A stretch of DNA of 64,000 nucleotides, taken from assembly GCA_034096865.1 (NCBI GenBank), contig JAWQFJ010001140.1, positions 123,514-187,513 on the forward strand. Reading direction: 5' to 3'. Of this stretch, positions 52,156 to 64,000 are shown piece after piece. The translations under genes were made by a program, and so were the position numbers. Under the pieces are notes generated by a model. The model saw nothing but the letters and a program-made list of their open reading frames with translations, was not told where the DNA came from and did no database searches. The stretch is from Theodoxus fluviatilis. Taxonomy: Eukaryota; Mollusca; Gastropoda; Cycloneritida; Neritidae. The stretch's first letter is position 1; each line of letters begins with the position of its first letter.

Positions 52156-52549
52156 GGAACGTGCATCCTTTGCGGAACCTAAGAGGATTATGAGCATCCA
52201 ACTGAGATGAAAGATGGAAGGTTAATGTCGCCCTATGAGTGCGATTCTTTCTTGAGATGACCCTTCTCGAGTGCATGGCCGTGACCTTTCGCCATAAAGT
52301 TCCAGTCTCTCGGTCTGGTCGTTGGCCCGAGCTCGTCCTTTGATTGAGAGGACCCGGTCTCTGTAGCAGAGGAATGCGGTCTGTGCTTTGATCGAGCTAC
52401 TCGGCAGCTGGAAAAGTGGACTGAAGCTGTGCACTGCTCCAGGTAACGAACACGATTCCTAATCATGAGCAGTGGTGTACTTGTCACGCCTCAGGGCACG
52501 TATGATATGTTGTTTGATCTTCGATAGCTCTGTATGGTACTATCTAGAT
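52156..52549. other. unannotated DNA upstream of a candidate exon
   Basis: About 400 bp; no promoter element that I can defend. Confidence 0.45.
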
Positions 52550-52687
52550 ATGAAAGTACTCAAGTGTTATCGCCTTTCATTCACTACCATTACGTTAAGC
52601 AGTCTTTGCATTTTTGTTATTTCTTTAGTAATGGTTCAGAGCAACAAAGAACAAAGTGCGTCTGAATCAGGATATAATATTACAGAG
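52550..52687 (+). CDS. candidate first coding exon with an N-terminal signal-anchor
   Basis: ATG 52550 opens 46 codons: a basic N-terminus (MKVLKCYR), a hydrophobic segment of about 20 residues (LSFTTITLSSLCIFVISLVM), then a polar Ser/Glu-rich stem with one N-glycosylation motif (YNIT). The exon would end in phase 0 at ACAGAG followed by GTAAAG, a good donor at 52688. This layout (short cytosolic tail, one membrane span, stem) is typical of type II membrane enzymes such as Golgi glycosyl- or sulfotransferases. The catalytic part is not present, so the identity is unknown. Unspliced, the frame stays open to 52996 (174 codons in total). It could still be chance. Confidence 0.38.
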
Positions 52688-53829
52688 GTAAAGTTGGTTC
52701 CAGCCTCAGACTGGATATCATTCCAAAGCGGACAATTCCTAAGAGAAAATCGTGTTCGGTGTACCTCGAGACTCTACAGGAATACAGTGCATGTTTCTCT
52801 TTCCGCTTTGATTTTTTTAATCACGAAGACAGATTGTATCTTCTATGGAGTCATGGTCATGCGAGATCTACCTTACAGCTGGGGGTGCCTGACATCCTCT
52901 CCATCAGCTGCATTGTCGAGATCTTCGCACATTAAAGTATGTCGTGCATGTCATTTTGGGGGAGCACCTTTCCTTCATATTTTTATTATTATCTAGGAAA
53001 CTTATTATTTAGCAAAACGACTGCAATCAGTGCTCTCCACTCTCATAAGTTCTATGTATCAATGGCAACTAAACCGAACCAAAATAAAGTCTGGTCAGAG
53101 CAGATCATAGTCAGTGAAGTGAAATCTCACTGAGACTAGGGTTACCGTGCATTGAATGTGAGCACGGCTGATGTCGTAAAACAAGTCGTATAGGCTCGCA
53201 TCCTGCTGCTTATTGCCGGAAATAAAAATGAAGTGTGGCCAGCTCTTTTCCCCTCTGCACGGCTCGCTGCGTTTCCCTCTGTCTTAGTTTAAAGTTTCAG
53301 GCTTTGTGAAAAAGTCATCGAGGGCAAATGGATACAAGATCGACCTCCTTTATGGCTTCAGCACGACCATTGAAGGGTCACAGTGAATCAAATGGGAGGG
53401 ACTAGAAAACACATAATCGGGCTTCTTCGTCATGCTTGAGTGAAAAGGTCATTACTTCCTCCTCCATCTGCTTCTGCTGTATCAATCTAGTCTCTTTGGT
53501 TTGCGAATCAGTAGTTCTGCCTTATTTCTTTGATTTTGTTCTCTCTGCATGACCCGTAATTCCTGCTCAATTTATATCATAATGCTGGTATCACCATCAA
53601 CTGTTGAGTACCGCTTGTTCAATTTTTTTCCCTCCAAAGTATTGTTTCGCTTCTGCTCCCAGATATGTTTCTGCACAATGAAATGGAAAAAACAACAACA
53701 TTCGTCTACAAAAATATATCCGTCTTACTTCTTTTCATCCATTCCTGCAATGATTTTAGTCCTCTGCATGGGAAGGGTACATGCAAGCACTCGTTCTACC
53801 CAGCTAGCGTTCTGATTCAGAGAGCATCA
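52688..53829. other. unannotated DNA, possibly intronic
   Basis: If the exon at 52550-52687 is real, this is intron. Nothing recognisable: frames under 90 codons and no strong repeats. Confidence 0.45.
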
Positions 53830-53920
53830 ACATCTCCTGTGATCCCCTTGTGGGTTGGGGGTAAGAACTGACCCACCACGTCTCCCAAAGCGAGTCATAA
53901 GAGGCGAATAACTATGGAAA
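53830..53920 (-). repeat. dispersed repeat containing one 38-bp minisatellite unit
   Basis: Reverse-complemented, 53848-53885 matches the 38-bp unit of the array at 36319-36546 at about 33 of 38 positions. The adjacent sequence (TAGTTATTCGCCTCTTATGA, reversed) matches the flank of that array. It is a single-copy relative in opposite orientation, which shows that the unit belongs to an interspersed family. Confidence 0.75.
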
Positions 53921-54009
53921 TCGTGGCTTGATTTACTCTCATTCTAACCAACTCTAAAACTGTTTCGTGATATCAATGGCCTCAAGTAGCCTGCAAAGAC
54001 TGATAGGAC

Positions 54010-54140
54010 GTAAAACTCCATCCATCCATCAACCATCCGTTCGACCGTCCGTCCGTCCGTCCATCCATCCAGCCAACTATTCATCCATCCGTCCGTCCGT
54101 TTGTCCGTTCATTCATCCATCCTTGCATCCATCCATTTCT
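54010..54140. repeat. CCAT/CCGT tetranucleotide tract
   Basis: Degenerate CCATCCATCC, CCGTCCGTCC and CATTCATCC units. On the opposite strand these are GATG and GACG, the same units as the array at 27087-27362. Confidence 0.9.
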
Positions 54141-54227
54141 GGCAAAAGCATTCGTCGAATGACATTACTACTTGAATTTTCATGCAGTGTACGTTTATTC
54201 TCCTCACTAAGACTACTAAAGAGGCTG

Positions 54228-55097
54228 TGTAGCGACCAAAATAATTTCCCGGCCAAAATAATTTCCGGAAGTCATCGCAGAGTTATCTGCGAGGGACGTG
54301 CTGAAAATTCAACTCTAAAAAGAGTCGGCACCCGCCACTCCGCCTGACTGACTTCGCACGCCCGGGGAGTCATGCTAAGATCCGGCCGCGTTAATATATC
54401 TGCGTTTTGTGACAAACGTCTTGCTCGGCGGTACTGTACTCCATGCACCTTAACGGTCCGCGTGATTCGGGTGTAATCTTAAGCTAAACGACGTTTATTG
54501 GCGCTAGTCAGAAACATTCGGAACGTCGTTTAGCTTAAGATTACACGCGAATCACGCGGACCGTTAAGGTGCATGGAGTACAGTACCGCCGAGCAAGACG
54601 TTTATTGGCGCTGCTGAAATTGTCGAAGTCAGAAACATTCGGAACGTCGTTTAGCTTAAGATTACACCCAAATCACGCGGACCGTTAAGGTGCATGGAGT
54701 ACAGTACCGCCGAGCAAGACGTTTGTCACAAAACGCAGATATTTTAACGCGGCCGGATCTTAGCATAACTCCCCGGGCGTGCGAAGTCAGTCAACGGTCG
54801 CGTTTTATAAAACCAGACTAAAAATATACTACAGGGAGGTGACTCCCATATTATTTCCGGCAGGGGAGACGGCTTTGCACGGGAAAAACTTCTTTGAACG
54901 CTACATTATGTGCTAAACGACACAAATGCACCAAAACACAAAAACTTGTAAAGCAACTAATGCGTCGTTTGTCGGGATATATTCCATGCGAAGAACAGGT
55001 GCAGGAGCGGTAAATCGCATAAAGAGAGAGCCGAGCAGATAACTCTGTGATGACTTCCGGAATTTATTTTGGCCGGGAAATTATTTTGGTCGCTACA
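54228..55097. mobile_element. 870-bp non-autonomous terminal-inverted-repeat element
   Basis: The ends are inverted repeats of about 63 bp with two mismatches (TGTAGCGACCAAAATAATTT at the left). A perfect 5-bp direct repeat GGCTG lies outside both ends (54223-54227 and 55098-55102). Within each end the 14-mer CCAAAATAATTTCC occurs twice in tandem. The interior holds a long palindrome (54345-54792) and about 300 bp of unique AT-rich sequence, and codes for nothing. TGT...ACA termini with a 4-5-bp duplication fit Ginger-type elements, but without a transposase this is only a suggestion. Confidence 0.82.
54345..54792. repeat. nested palindrome with a tandem-duplicated right arm
   Basis: The left arm (54345-54493) is complementary to the right copy at 54645-54792 over its full length of about 148 bp. 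An additional partial right-arm copy of 77 bp lies at 54524-54600. The right-side unit therefore repeats with a 121-bp period. Spacers of 30 and 44 bp share GTCAGAAACATTCGGAA. The structure could fold in two alternative registers. Confidence 0.9.
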
Positions 55098-55254
55098 GGC
55101 TGCTCCTTACAAGTCTCGACTGGGTGAGGACAAACATGAAATGTGCTCTTCCTTTATCACTGTTCAACCACAAATGGTAATGGACGATGTCCATCGGTTT
55201 GGTAAATACGTCACTCTGAAAAGCGCTGTTCTCGAAATGTGCAGCAATGAATCC

Positions 55255-55297
55255 GATGTGTGTGTATGTGTGTGTGTGTGTGTGTGTGTGCGTGCGT
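55255..55297. repeat. (GT)n microsatellite
   Basis: About 20 GT units with two interruptions. Confidence 0.95.
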
Positions 55298-55943
55298 TTT
55301 AATTAGAATAGTCTGTAAATGTATGTAATTGTAAAGCATATTGCACAATCAAGTTTGACTTCTCCAGAAACCATGCAAGATTAGTATATATATTCATACA
55401 ACTATTTCATGTCTGTTCGGGACAGATGGGGTGACTGATTAAAACACGATGTACTTATGACTTGTCTGAATAAGATAGAAGAATACACGAAGTTATGTGA
55501 AAAAGGGCAATTCGGAAAGCCTCTGCAATGTGTTTTTTCTGCAAGAAATGTTGGCTTTTATTTGGATCCCATCTGTCTTTACCATAGCTACAACTGATCT
55601 AGGTAGGTGCGTATCAGAATGCGTGTGTCCTTGCCTGTGAAAGTTTATGTGTGCATGTGTCTGTGCATACCTGCAGTCGTGCGCTTGTGTGTGTACCAGT
55701 GCATGCGAGGATGTATGTAAACGCATTTGCGTGCACGCGTGTGTATATTTGCCTGTGTGCGCACACCTGTAATTTGCTCTGCCACGCTAGTCTGTCCCCA
55801 GCCAGCCAGCAGATTCCCGCGGCCTTGAGGCAGTGAGGGGATATCGCAGTGACTCACGGGAAGGCAATGGCGGAGGGGCGGGGACGTCAGCCAAACTGAC
55901 GGCAAAACAAAAACTCGAGCCTGGGAATCTGGTGACCCACTAT
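55298..55943. other. unannotated DNA, no gene seen
   Basis: About 650 bp, with GTGTGC-rich degenerate sequence at 55620-55765. No gene. Confidence 0.5.
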
Positions 55944-56030
55944 GGCCCCGTGGCCCTTCAGTCATAGACCCATGGCAGCACTGAACGTGAACCTGAAGGT
56001 ACAGGGTTCAGTCCCTGTCTGAGGTCATGC
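55944..56030 (+). mobile_element. decayed tRNA-derived SINE fragment
   Basis: GAACGTGAACCTGAAGGTAC followed by AGGGTTCAGTCCCTGT has the layout of the anticodon arm, variable loop and T-arm of a tRNA. The B-box is GGTTCAGTCCC (56005-56015) and the CAGGG/CCCTG stem pairs. The A-box region upstream (GTGGCCCTTCAGTCATAG) is weaker. No target duplication was identified, so the limits are approximate. An isolated tRNA pseudogene is an alternative. Confidence 0.4.
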
Positions 56031-56792
<762 letters not shown>

Positions 56793-56950
56793 TCGATGGG
56801 AGGGTGGGTGATTGATCGGTCGGTCGGTCGGTCGGTTGTTTGCTTGATCGATCTTTATTGCGGCTGACGACCCAGCATGACTACCGATTTCAAATACACA
56901 AACAAGTCCGCCATTACATGGTAAAAATAATTCAAGAAAGACATAGACAA

Positions 56951-56951
<1 letters not shown>

Positions 56952-56991
<40 letters not shown>
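56952..56991. repeat. (TA)n microsatellite, short
   Basis: About 20 TA units. Confidence 0.97.
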
Positions 56992-56993
<2 letters not shown>

Positions 56994-57207
56994 AAATGTC
57001 CAATTTAGTACAACAAAACCAGATTAGTACACACTCACACAGAGATAAGGATTATGAACAAAAGAGAATTGGCCGTTTACAAACTCAGAACTAAAAACGT
57101 TATGGATTGGTAAAAACCCTACTACTCGTAAAAAAGGTTGGACCATATAGCATCTAAAAGTTTAAGCACAGATTTAAGAACAAAATTGTTCCAAACAGCA
57201 AATGCAC

Positions 57208-57210
<3 letters not shown>

Positions 57211-57273
<63 letters not shown>

Positions 57274-57342
57274 AAGAGAGAGGGAGAGAGAGAGATAGAG
57301 AGAGAGATAGAGAGATAGAGAGAGAGAGAGAAAGAGAGAGAG
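57211..57342. repeat. (GA)n tract with GAAA and GATA interruptions
   Basis: About 130 bp of GA with AAAGAAAG, GGGAG and GATAGAGA variants. Confidence 0.96.
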
Positions 57343-58042
57343 ATGTACGCACACAGGCACAAATGCACATGCATGGGGAGATACGCTCAGACCGACATCA
57401 TGAAAGGAAGACGTAATCAAAAGCGATCAGCAGAAAATGTGGTGTGAGCAAAATCTGTGCTGATAACGAGAGACGCAGAAGGAAAAGGGGTGTTGAAAAC
57501 GTCTACGAAACAGTGCGCAAAGATGAGTGTTTATGAACCTTTAGCCTAAGAATAAGTTGGTTAGTTTAATAAATGACTTACAGTTATGCAGAGCAATATA
57601 ACTATGACAAAGCAAAAAAGTTGTAATGGATGTTGTTAGCTTCAAGGAAAGCGTCTCGCCATCAGTGCACCATTGAGAATGTAAGGCAAAAATACCATCA
57701 TCCCAGTAAACAGTTTAAAGCATTCTCGAACTTATGCAGCATCAAAAGCAAATACATTAAATACGTTATGCAAGTGAAAAAGAAAAATCCAGAATAGGCT
57801 ATCTTAGAAAAATTCATAAGAAAGAAAAAATCAGGAGAAACAACCTTTCAAGAGAAAGAAAGAAATCGAAAGACCTGAAGACAACAAAGTTAGGAGCGTG
57901 TGAGCGTACCAGTGGACGATCACTTCAAATCAGATTTGACACTTCCTGGCGCCTGGCCTTGCACTTGACCGTGAATCCCATTCTACGTCACTGCGCATGA
58001 AACCACGTGAAATAGCCTGTGGCGCGGGATAACCAGGCGAAA
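57343..58042. other. unannotated DNA, possible promoter near its right end
   Basis: AT-rich to about 57890, then GC-richer with CACGTG-like (ACCACGTGAAATAG) and GC-rich motifs (57900-58040) ahead of ATG 58043. No other feature seen. Confidence 0.4.
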
Positions 58043-58201
58043 ATGGCGCAAGCCTATTGTTGGAACAAAATGGCAGACCATTACTGGCGGGTACTGCGGC
58101 ATGACGCAGAGGATGCGCGCACAGAGAGCCTATTTGTGTCTATGTGGAGCCAGTATTTTGCCGTGATGAATGGAATAATTGGGATGCATTGCGATGTCTG
58201 A
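58043..58201 (+). CDS. hypothetical small open reading frame with strong start context
   Basis: ATG 58043 sits in GAAAATGGCG, a near-ideal start context, and opens 52 codons rich in Trp, His, Asp and Met (NKMADHYWRVLRHDAEDART). The first half has GC-rich third positions. No family is recognised. No splice donor ends the frame convincingly; it stops at TGA 58199-58201. It could be a first coding exon or chance. Confidence 0.25.
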   Translation: MAQAYCWNKMADHYWRVLRHDAEDARTESLFVSMWSQYFAVMNGIIGMHCDV

Positions 58202-58957
58202 CCCTGAAAAGGCAGAACATTTACATACTTATACGGTCTGCCCTGATGCATCATGATACCTGGAATCATCTCTTAAATGTCGATGAACTCTGTCCCACAA
58301 ACATGGGAAGTATTCGTTCAATGCAAAATATTAATTCTTTCAAACAGCTCAGGTGAAAACAGTTGGGTCGATTACGAATGGACCTACTGTATCGTTTTAC
58401 TGCATGCCAAACTTATCCAGACGAAAAGAGCATTAGCTTTATGATGGCCTATTTTTTGCCTCGCACTAGCCTAGCACGAGATCGCAACCACAGCGCAAGA
58501 GAAGAGCGAGAGAGCTTGAATGTCGTTTGCTATGCTCGCAATGTTCAGCTTTGATATCTCCACCACTGTGGCTGCCTTGGCGGAGGTATGCGCTCTCCGA
58601 ATCCACTATAGTTCCTATGCACTGTTCACATGTTTTGGTGATGACGAGACGTGTAATTGGATTCGGTTCGCTATGAAAGAGACCCTCACGCATGCGCAGA
58701 TATCACATAGTAGGCCTTCTGATTACAAAGAAAGCTTCATCGTGTTGCACGATCGATGTCCAGTAGTATCTCCGACAGTAACCCTTCCCTGAAACTGATT
58801 TAATGTCATGAACTAAAACTCCATAACCTCAAATCGAATGAACAGACCTACAGACACGAACATTTGTCGAAAAGGTAGGCACGTCCATTCAGATCATGCA
58901 AGGCAAATTTTTGTCATGTTTGTATGAGGGAATGAGGGGAAGTTCTACCTCAGACTT
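58202..58957. other. unannotated DNA, no gene seen
   Basis: About 750 bp; frames up to about 90 codons, none recognised. Confidence 0.5.
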
Positions 58958-59039
58958 GGGGTGCACGAATAGCGGGGTGCACGAATAACGGGGTGCACGA
59001 ATAACGGGATGCACGAATAACGGGGTGCACGAATAACGG
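58958..59039. repeat. 16-bp minisatellite, about 5 copies
   Basis: Units of GGGGTGCACGAATAAC with single-base variants (AATAGC in the first, GGGATGC in the fourth). Confidence 0.95.
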
Positions 59040-59523
59040 GACGCAGCACCCGGAAACAGACTTCTGACGACATCCTGTCAGTGGCAATCCCCTCAACTCC
59101 ACCAGCCAAGCAAACTGGCTGCTTTGGGGTCGGGCCGTTTCTTTCTGCGTCAGCCATTTTCGGGACAACAAACGAGGTCGAGTGACGTTAGAACCACATG
59201 ACCTCTCGAGGCACTAGTGAGAGCTTGTTATGGCTTGAATACGTCAGATAGAAAAACGTAATGGACTCGAGTTGTGAAGCTCAATGCACTCTTAGAGCAA
59301 GGATGGATAGTGACTGCACAATATGATTAATTTGGGATATTCTTCTGAATATTCAGTCCGCAACAGGACACTGGGCGATGCGCGAAGAACCACGTAACTT
59401 ACGAGTCTGAAGTATGCGCATCAGCATCGTGTAGAAACTATTATCAAGTATTGTCGTAACGCGGCTGTTCGTACTTGGGAAAATCTGCATTGGCATACAA
59501 CTCTTCCTCCGCTTTAGCCTGCT
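59040..59523. other. unannotated DNA, no gene seen
   Basis: About 480 bp; nothing recognised. Confidence 0.5.
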
Positions 59524-59588
59524 GCTAATTGTACTACTGCTACTACTTCTATTACTACTACTACGACTGCTACTTTATACTTTTAACT

Positions 59589-59642
<54 letters not shown>

Positions 59643-59718
59643 CTCCTACTGCTGCTGCTGCTGCTGCTGCTACTACTACTATTACTACAGGGAATACTAA
59701 TACGACGACTTCTACTAT

Positions 59719-59753
<35 letters not shown>

Positions 59754-60113
59754 TATATTACTATATCTACTGCTGCTACTACTGCTACTACTACAACTAT
59801 TACTGCTACTACTGCTACTTCTATTCTTACTACTACTGCTACTACTACTAAGGTAACTAATACGACTACTACTACTACTAAGGTAACTAATACGACTACT
59901 ACTACTACTACTAAGGTAACTAATACGACTACTACTACTAGTACCACTATAACCACAACTACTGCTACCATGAATACCACTATGAATACTACTACGAATA
60001 ATACTACTACAAATACCACTAGGAATACCACTACCTCTGCGACAACGGATGCTCTTACTACGAATACTATTACTTCTAATACTACGTATGCTACTACTAC
60101 AACAAGTACCGCT
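59524..60113. repeat. TAC/ACT trinucleotide tract
   Basis: About 590 bp dominated by (CTA)n, with GCT, ATT, AAT and ACG variants. A 27-30-bp sub-repeat (ACTAAGGTAACTAATACG) occurs three times between about 59846 and 59935. Threonine- or leucine-rich frames are artefacts. Confidence 0.95.
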
Positions 60114-60807
<694 letters not shown>

Positions 60808-61011
60808 CGTCTCCGAAATTTCGGCGTTATCTCGCTGCGGTCTGCACAAGACAGATTTAGCATGCTCAAAACAGAGCTTTCGCCAAACCCGAGAATAAGT
60901 GTGGTGCGTTAAAATATTTCGGATCTTTTTGCGATAAATCAAAGAACCCACGTAATGAAGTCACTGCTGACTTGATGAATGCGGATGGGCCCAGACGGGA
61001 CAAGTCGATTG

Positions 61012-61013
<2 letters not shown>
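60808..61013. other. unannotated DNA, no gene seen
   Basis: About 200 bp between the pyrimidine tract and a TA repeat. Nothing recognised. Confidence 0.5.

Positions 61014-61051
<38 letters not shown>
61014..61051. repeat. (TA)n microsatellite, short
   Basis: About 19 TA units. Confidence 0.97.
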
Positions 61052-61055
<4 letters not shown>

Positions 61056-61718
61056 ATGGCTGATTTTAAAAAGTCGGTTGCTTTTATTTTTCAATTAATC
61101 TCCATGTGGAGACCTTTTAATAAAAACAGAAGACTGTGTGGCCGACGAGCTTTAGGCCTGCATGATTTACAGCAAGTGGTAGAAACGTCAACTTTCTAAG
61201 TCAGTTTTGCAAATTTTGAACAAGTCGCTCTGTCGAAAACAAATTTAAAAAATTTCTTGTCACATCAAATACTGATACACGACAATTTCTTCATCTGAAA
61301 ACGCTGTATCAGTTAACAAATTATTACAAGACAGTAGCTTATGTTCCGAAATAAAACTCTCCGGAAGTAAATGTTGGGTGGTTAGCTTTATATTTAACAA
61401 AATCTCTCCAGACGCCATAGACGAAAAGAGATGTAACGGTTCTGGCGAACTATTTTGCCCGACACCGATTTGCCATCCACATGAGCCATACTTGAGCACA
61501 AAATAGCCCGAAGGTGCTAGAAAAATATTTTCATTAGTGCAAGTTCTGGGTCGCACCTGTCTCTCTCCAAAACAGGGCGTGAATCAGTAACACTCCAGCG
61601 CGAGCAGATCGTCGTCTGCGAGGCTCTCAAGCTCCCAGGGCAGGGGTCAAGAAAAGAACCAGCTCAAAGACCCTCGTCACGAGTTTTTCTTCAAACAAGT
61701 GGGCGGGAAAGTCAAAAC
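61052..61718. other. unannotated DNA, possible promoter near its right end
   Basis: About 670 bp. A GC box-like GTGGGCGGGAAA lies at about 61699-61710, just before the ATG at 61719. Nothing else. Confidence 0.4.
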
Positions 61719-61773
61719 ATGGCGGACAAAGATATAAAGCGGCAGGAAGAAACACTGCAAAGTTTGCGCTTTT
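61719..61773 (+). CDS. hypothetical first coding exon with donor GTAAGA
   Basis: ATG 61719 in CAAAACATGGCGG (strong start context) opens MADKDIKRQEETLQSLRF. It is followed by TTTT and GTAAGA, a good splice donor at 61774. Unspliced, the frame ends after 38 codons. The preceding GC box supports a promoter, but no downstream exon could be tied to it and no family is recognised. Confidence 0.3.
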
Positions 61774-64000
61774 GTAAGAACCATCAAAGCAAACGCGGCG
61801 TCCCTATGCAAACTGAGTCAAAGAAGTAGAATAGTAGAGTCTAGTTCCTTCGTCACGATCTGCATTGCAGTAATGTCGAAGTTCACATGACTCAACTCGA
61901 CCACTGATGCCCGAGCGTGCTCGCTTTTCAGACTATGTGAAGGACGCACTCCAAGTAGTGATTTGTTAGAAGACACGAGTTGTTCGTCAGCAACGAGCTC
62001 CACTTGTCTGCCGATGAAAAAGCCTTGTATCCAGTGTTATAACATTCTATGCGTGGACTGCAATTATCTTGCAACAGACGGGGAAAAAACAGTTTTCTCA
62101 CGGGTATATTATCACGGTCACCTATATTTCACACTAGACATTTTAGACCGTCAGCTTGAGGTATAGTGTCAATGGCACCAGGTACCCGAACTGCCATTTA
62201 AAAATAGAAATAAGTTACAAAAACTTCGGGGTCGAGATTTTTCAGTCATATGTAACCTTTTGTTTTCAGAGAGACTCTGCCATGGCTTTACTCAACTTTA
62301 CTTTTAATTGTAAAGAGTGTATTTCCAAACACACATGGTATCATCTCAATGGTATGCTCTTTCCTCTTTGCATGCAACCTCAGAGAAGCACACTGGGGCT
62401 TTATCAGAGAAATCCAGGAACCAAAGGATGCCCCGTCGCCATTTTGAACCCCTTCCAATAATCAGTTCGCCGACTCAAACATAGTGACTCATTTTAAAGT
62501 GGGGAAAACATTTACATAGTATCTATGTCTTAACCCGCTAATAACGTGCTCAGGTCACACAGACGTGGACACTGTAGTTGCATGTGAAGTTAATACAACA
62601 ACGTCAACAAAGCACAAAGGTCTCGATGCTCTTTACAGTCTAGATTCAGGTTGTTTAGGAAAGAGGGCATCACGTCCAGTACTCACAGAATGGAATATTC
62701 CGGTTCTGCATGTCGTCTTTGGAACGCCTTGCCTGTAGAGGTACATGTATCTGCACTGATCGAAGCAAGTTCCTGTAGCAGCGCATGCACGAGGAAACAG
62801 TGGTCCATTAGCATGCTCTGCTTTGCATTGACGTAGGCACTCAGCACCGATCAGCGCGCATGCTCGAGCTAATCATCTACGGCATCACCACTGCACACTG
62901 TTGTAGCTCCTTGATTTAGGATCTCACTCGAATATCCCAGCCTCACTCGTTCCTGCTCTCTTTCCTCTTCGAGGTGCGTGTGAATCAGTCCGTCAGGAAC
63001 CTGAAGTGTGAACTCGACAAATGCTCCCAGCACTTTGCTTTGTTCTGCATGATTTGTTCCGCCAAAGCCTCCACAACAAGGGTACGGTATGGTCGAGTCT
63101 GAACAGGCCATGCTCACTGTTGTTGTGAAGACACTCAAATGCAAAAACACGCTATCGTCAAAGCTGGTCTATATTTGGTTTAATGTTCGGCTGTGTCCTG
63201 GTGCAGTAGGGCTACACCCATTCTATCTATCAACGATCGATTTCCTATTCTGTGTTCGGTGATACATCGTGAACCTTGCACTACATTGGGAAACCAGGTG
63301 GGGTGGGTGGGGGATGGGGGTTGAGGATCCAGGAGAGATAAGACAAGAGGAAATGCAGGACAACGTGTGGGACAGGAAGAGAGACAACATAAGATAGAGA
63401 GCGTCTTTCCTTAAATGATCAATCGTTGATAAAGATGTTCTCATATATTTCCATCTGGTTCTGTGGCAACACAGAACGATGTTGGAAGCATATTGTCTGT
63501 GATAATGACATGAGCATTTTCTTGTTTTATAAACAGAGCGGCCAAACGTCATCAGGTAAATCAGACATTACCAAAGTCAAACGTCTCCTGTATCATAAAA
63601 ATATCCGTATCAGCAAAGTAAGGCAACAAAGCAAAATGATGTCTGCGGAAATCGATAATCAGCGAAAATGGTTAACACAGTTCAGAAAGGTGTGTTCTTT
63701 GCATTGAAGCGTGGTTTATTTCTGTACAGACAAATGTTACCAGGGTACTGCCATTAAATCTCAGACTCGTTTTACCGTTGTGTTTTTGAGAACCTATCAA
63801 TAATAGTAACCAATCGGTTCCATCTTCTTCTTGTAAAAGTTGAATCGAATCTTGGATCATCTTTCAGTCCCCGAAAATTGATCGTTTCAGTGCTCTTGGC
63901 TGCAGTCATCAGACCGCCACTTCATCTCCAATAGCTCTTCCCTTTCCTCTTCATGCTCCTTCCCGCCTGTTTCCTGCCTTTGCTCCTACTCAGTATCTGC
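61774..64000. other. unannotated DNA, no gene seen
   Basis: About 2.2 kb of unique-looking sequence. Frames such as 61963-62166 plus (CIQCYNILCVDCNYL, Cys-rich) and 62869-63150 minus (GGTNHAEQSKVLGAFVEF) look protein-like. They are short, lack clear splice borders and match nothing I know, so they are not called. Confidence 0.4.

Overview
This is a stretch of animal nuclear DNA that is almost entirely non-coding. There are no bacterial-style gene clusters. Reading frames are short, and splice signals border the one convincing gene piece. Simple repeats are very dense (GA, CA, GT, TA, GGA, GATA, GACG, ACAT) and truncated transposable elements are scattered throughout. The repeat style and the element tails suggest a lophotrochozoan invertebrate, probably a mollusc. 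That is an inference; nothing here fixes the species.

Layout. 1-6.8 kb: G, GA, CT/CA and GGA/GCA tracts in otherwise featureless DNA. 6.87-7.35 kb (minus strand): the one confidently recognised gene piece, the first coding exon of an INF2-like formin, bounded by a splice acceptor and a donor. Its remaining exons were not found to the left, so 1-6.87 kb is probably its first long intron. 8.4-9.8 kb (minus): a 5'-truncated, rearranged non-LTR retrotransposon. 12.1-12.8 kb: a 52-bp minisatellite of 13 copies. 17.6-18.0 kb: an inverted-repeat element with 11-bp target duplications. 19.9-20.9 kb: a possible decayed membrane-protein gene with in-frame TGA codons. 26.97-28.26 kb: 1.3 kb of almost uninterrupted tetranucleotide and dinucleotide repeats. 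30.8-31.6 kb: a CA tract with a higher-order period. 34.0-34.2 kb: a perfect 61-bp-arm palindrome. 36.3-36.5 kb: a 38-bp minisatellite that also exists as a single copy near 53.9 kb. 38.0-38.2 kb: a 101-bp-arm hairpin element. 40.6-41.5 kb: an internally deleted Mutator-like element with 15-bp repeats in one end. 44.2-44.5 kb: the 3' tail of another non-LTR element. 52.0-52.2 kb: a tRNA-like SINE with 10-bp target duplications. 52.55-52.69 kb: a possible signal-anchor exon. 54.2-55.1 kb: an 870-bp terminal-inverted-repeat element with a nested palindrome. 59.5-60.8 kb: 1.3 kb of TAC and CTT/CCT triplets.

The long frames lying in simple repeats (poly-Leu/Pro/Glu, Ser-Val-Arg-Pro, His-Thr and similar) are treated as artefacts. 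No group of genes in the window works together. The interest lies in the transposable elements, palindromes and repeat evolution. Apart from the INF2 exon and the transposase/reverse-transcriptase fragments, every coding call is tentative.
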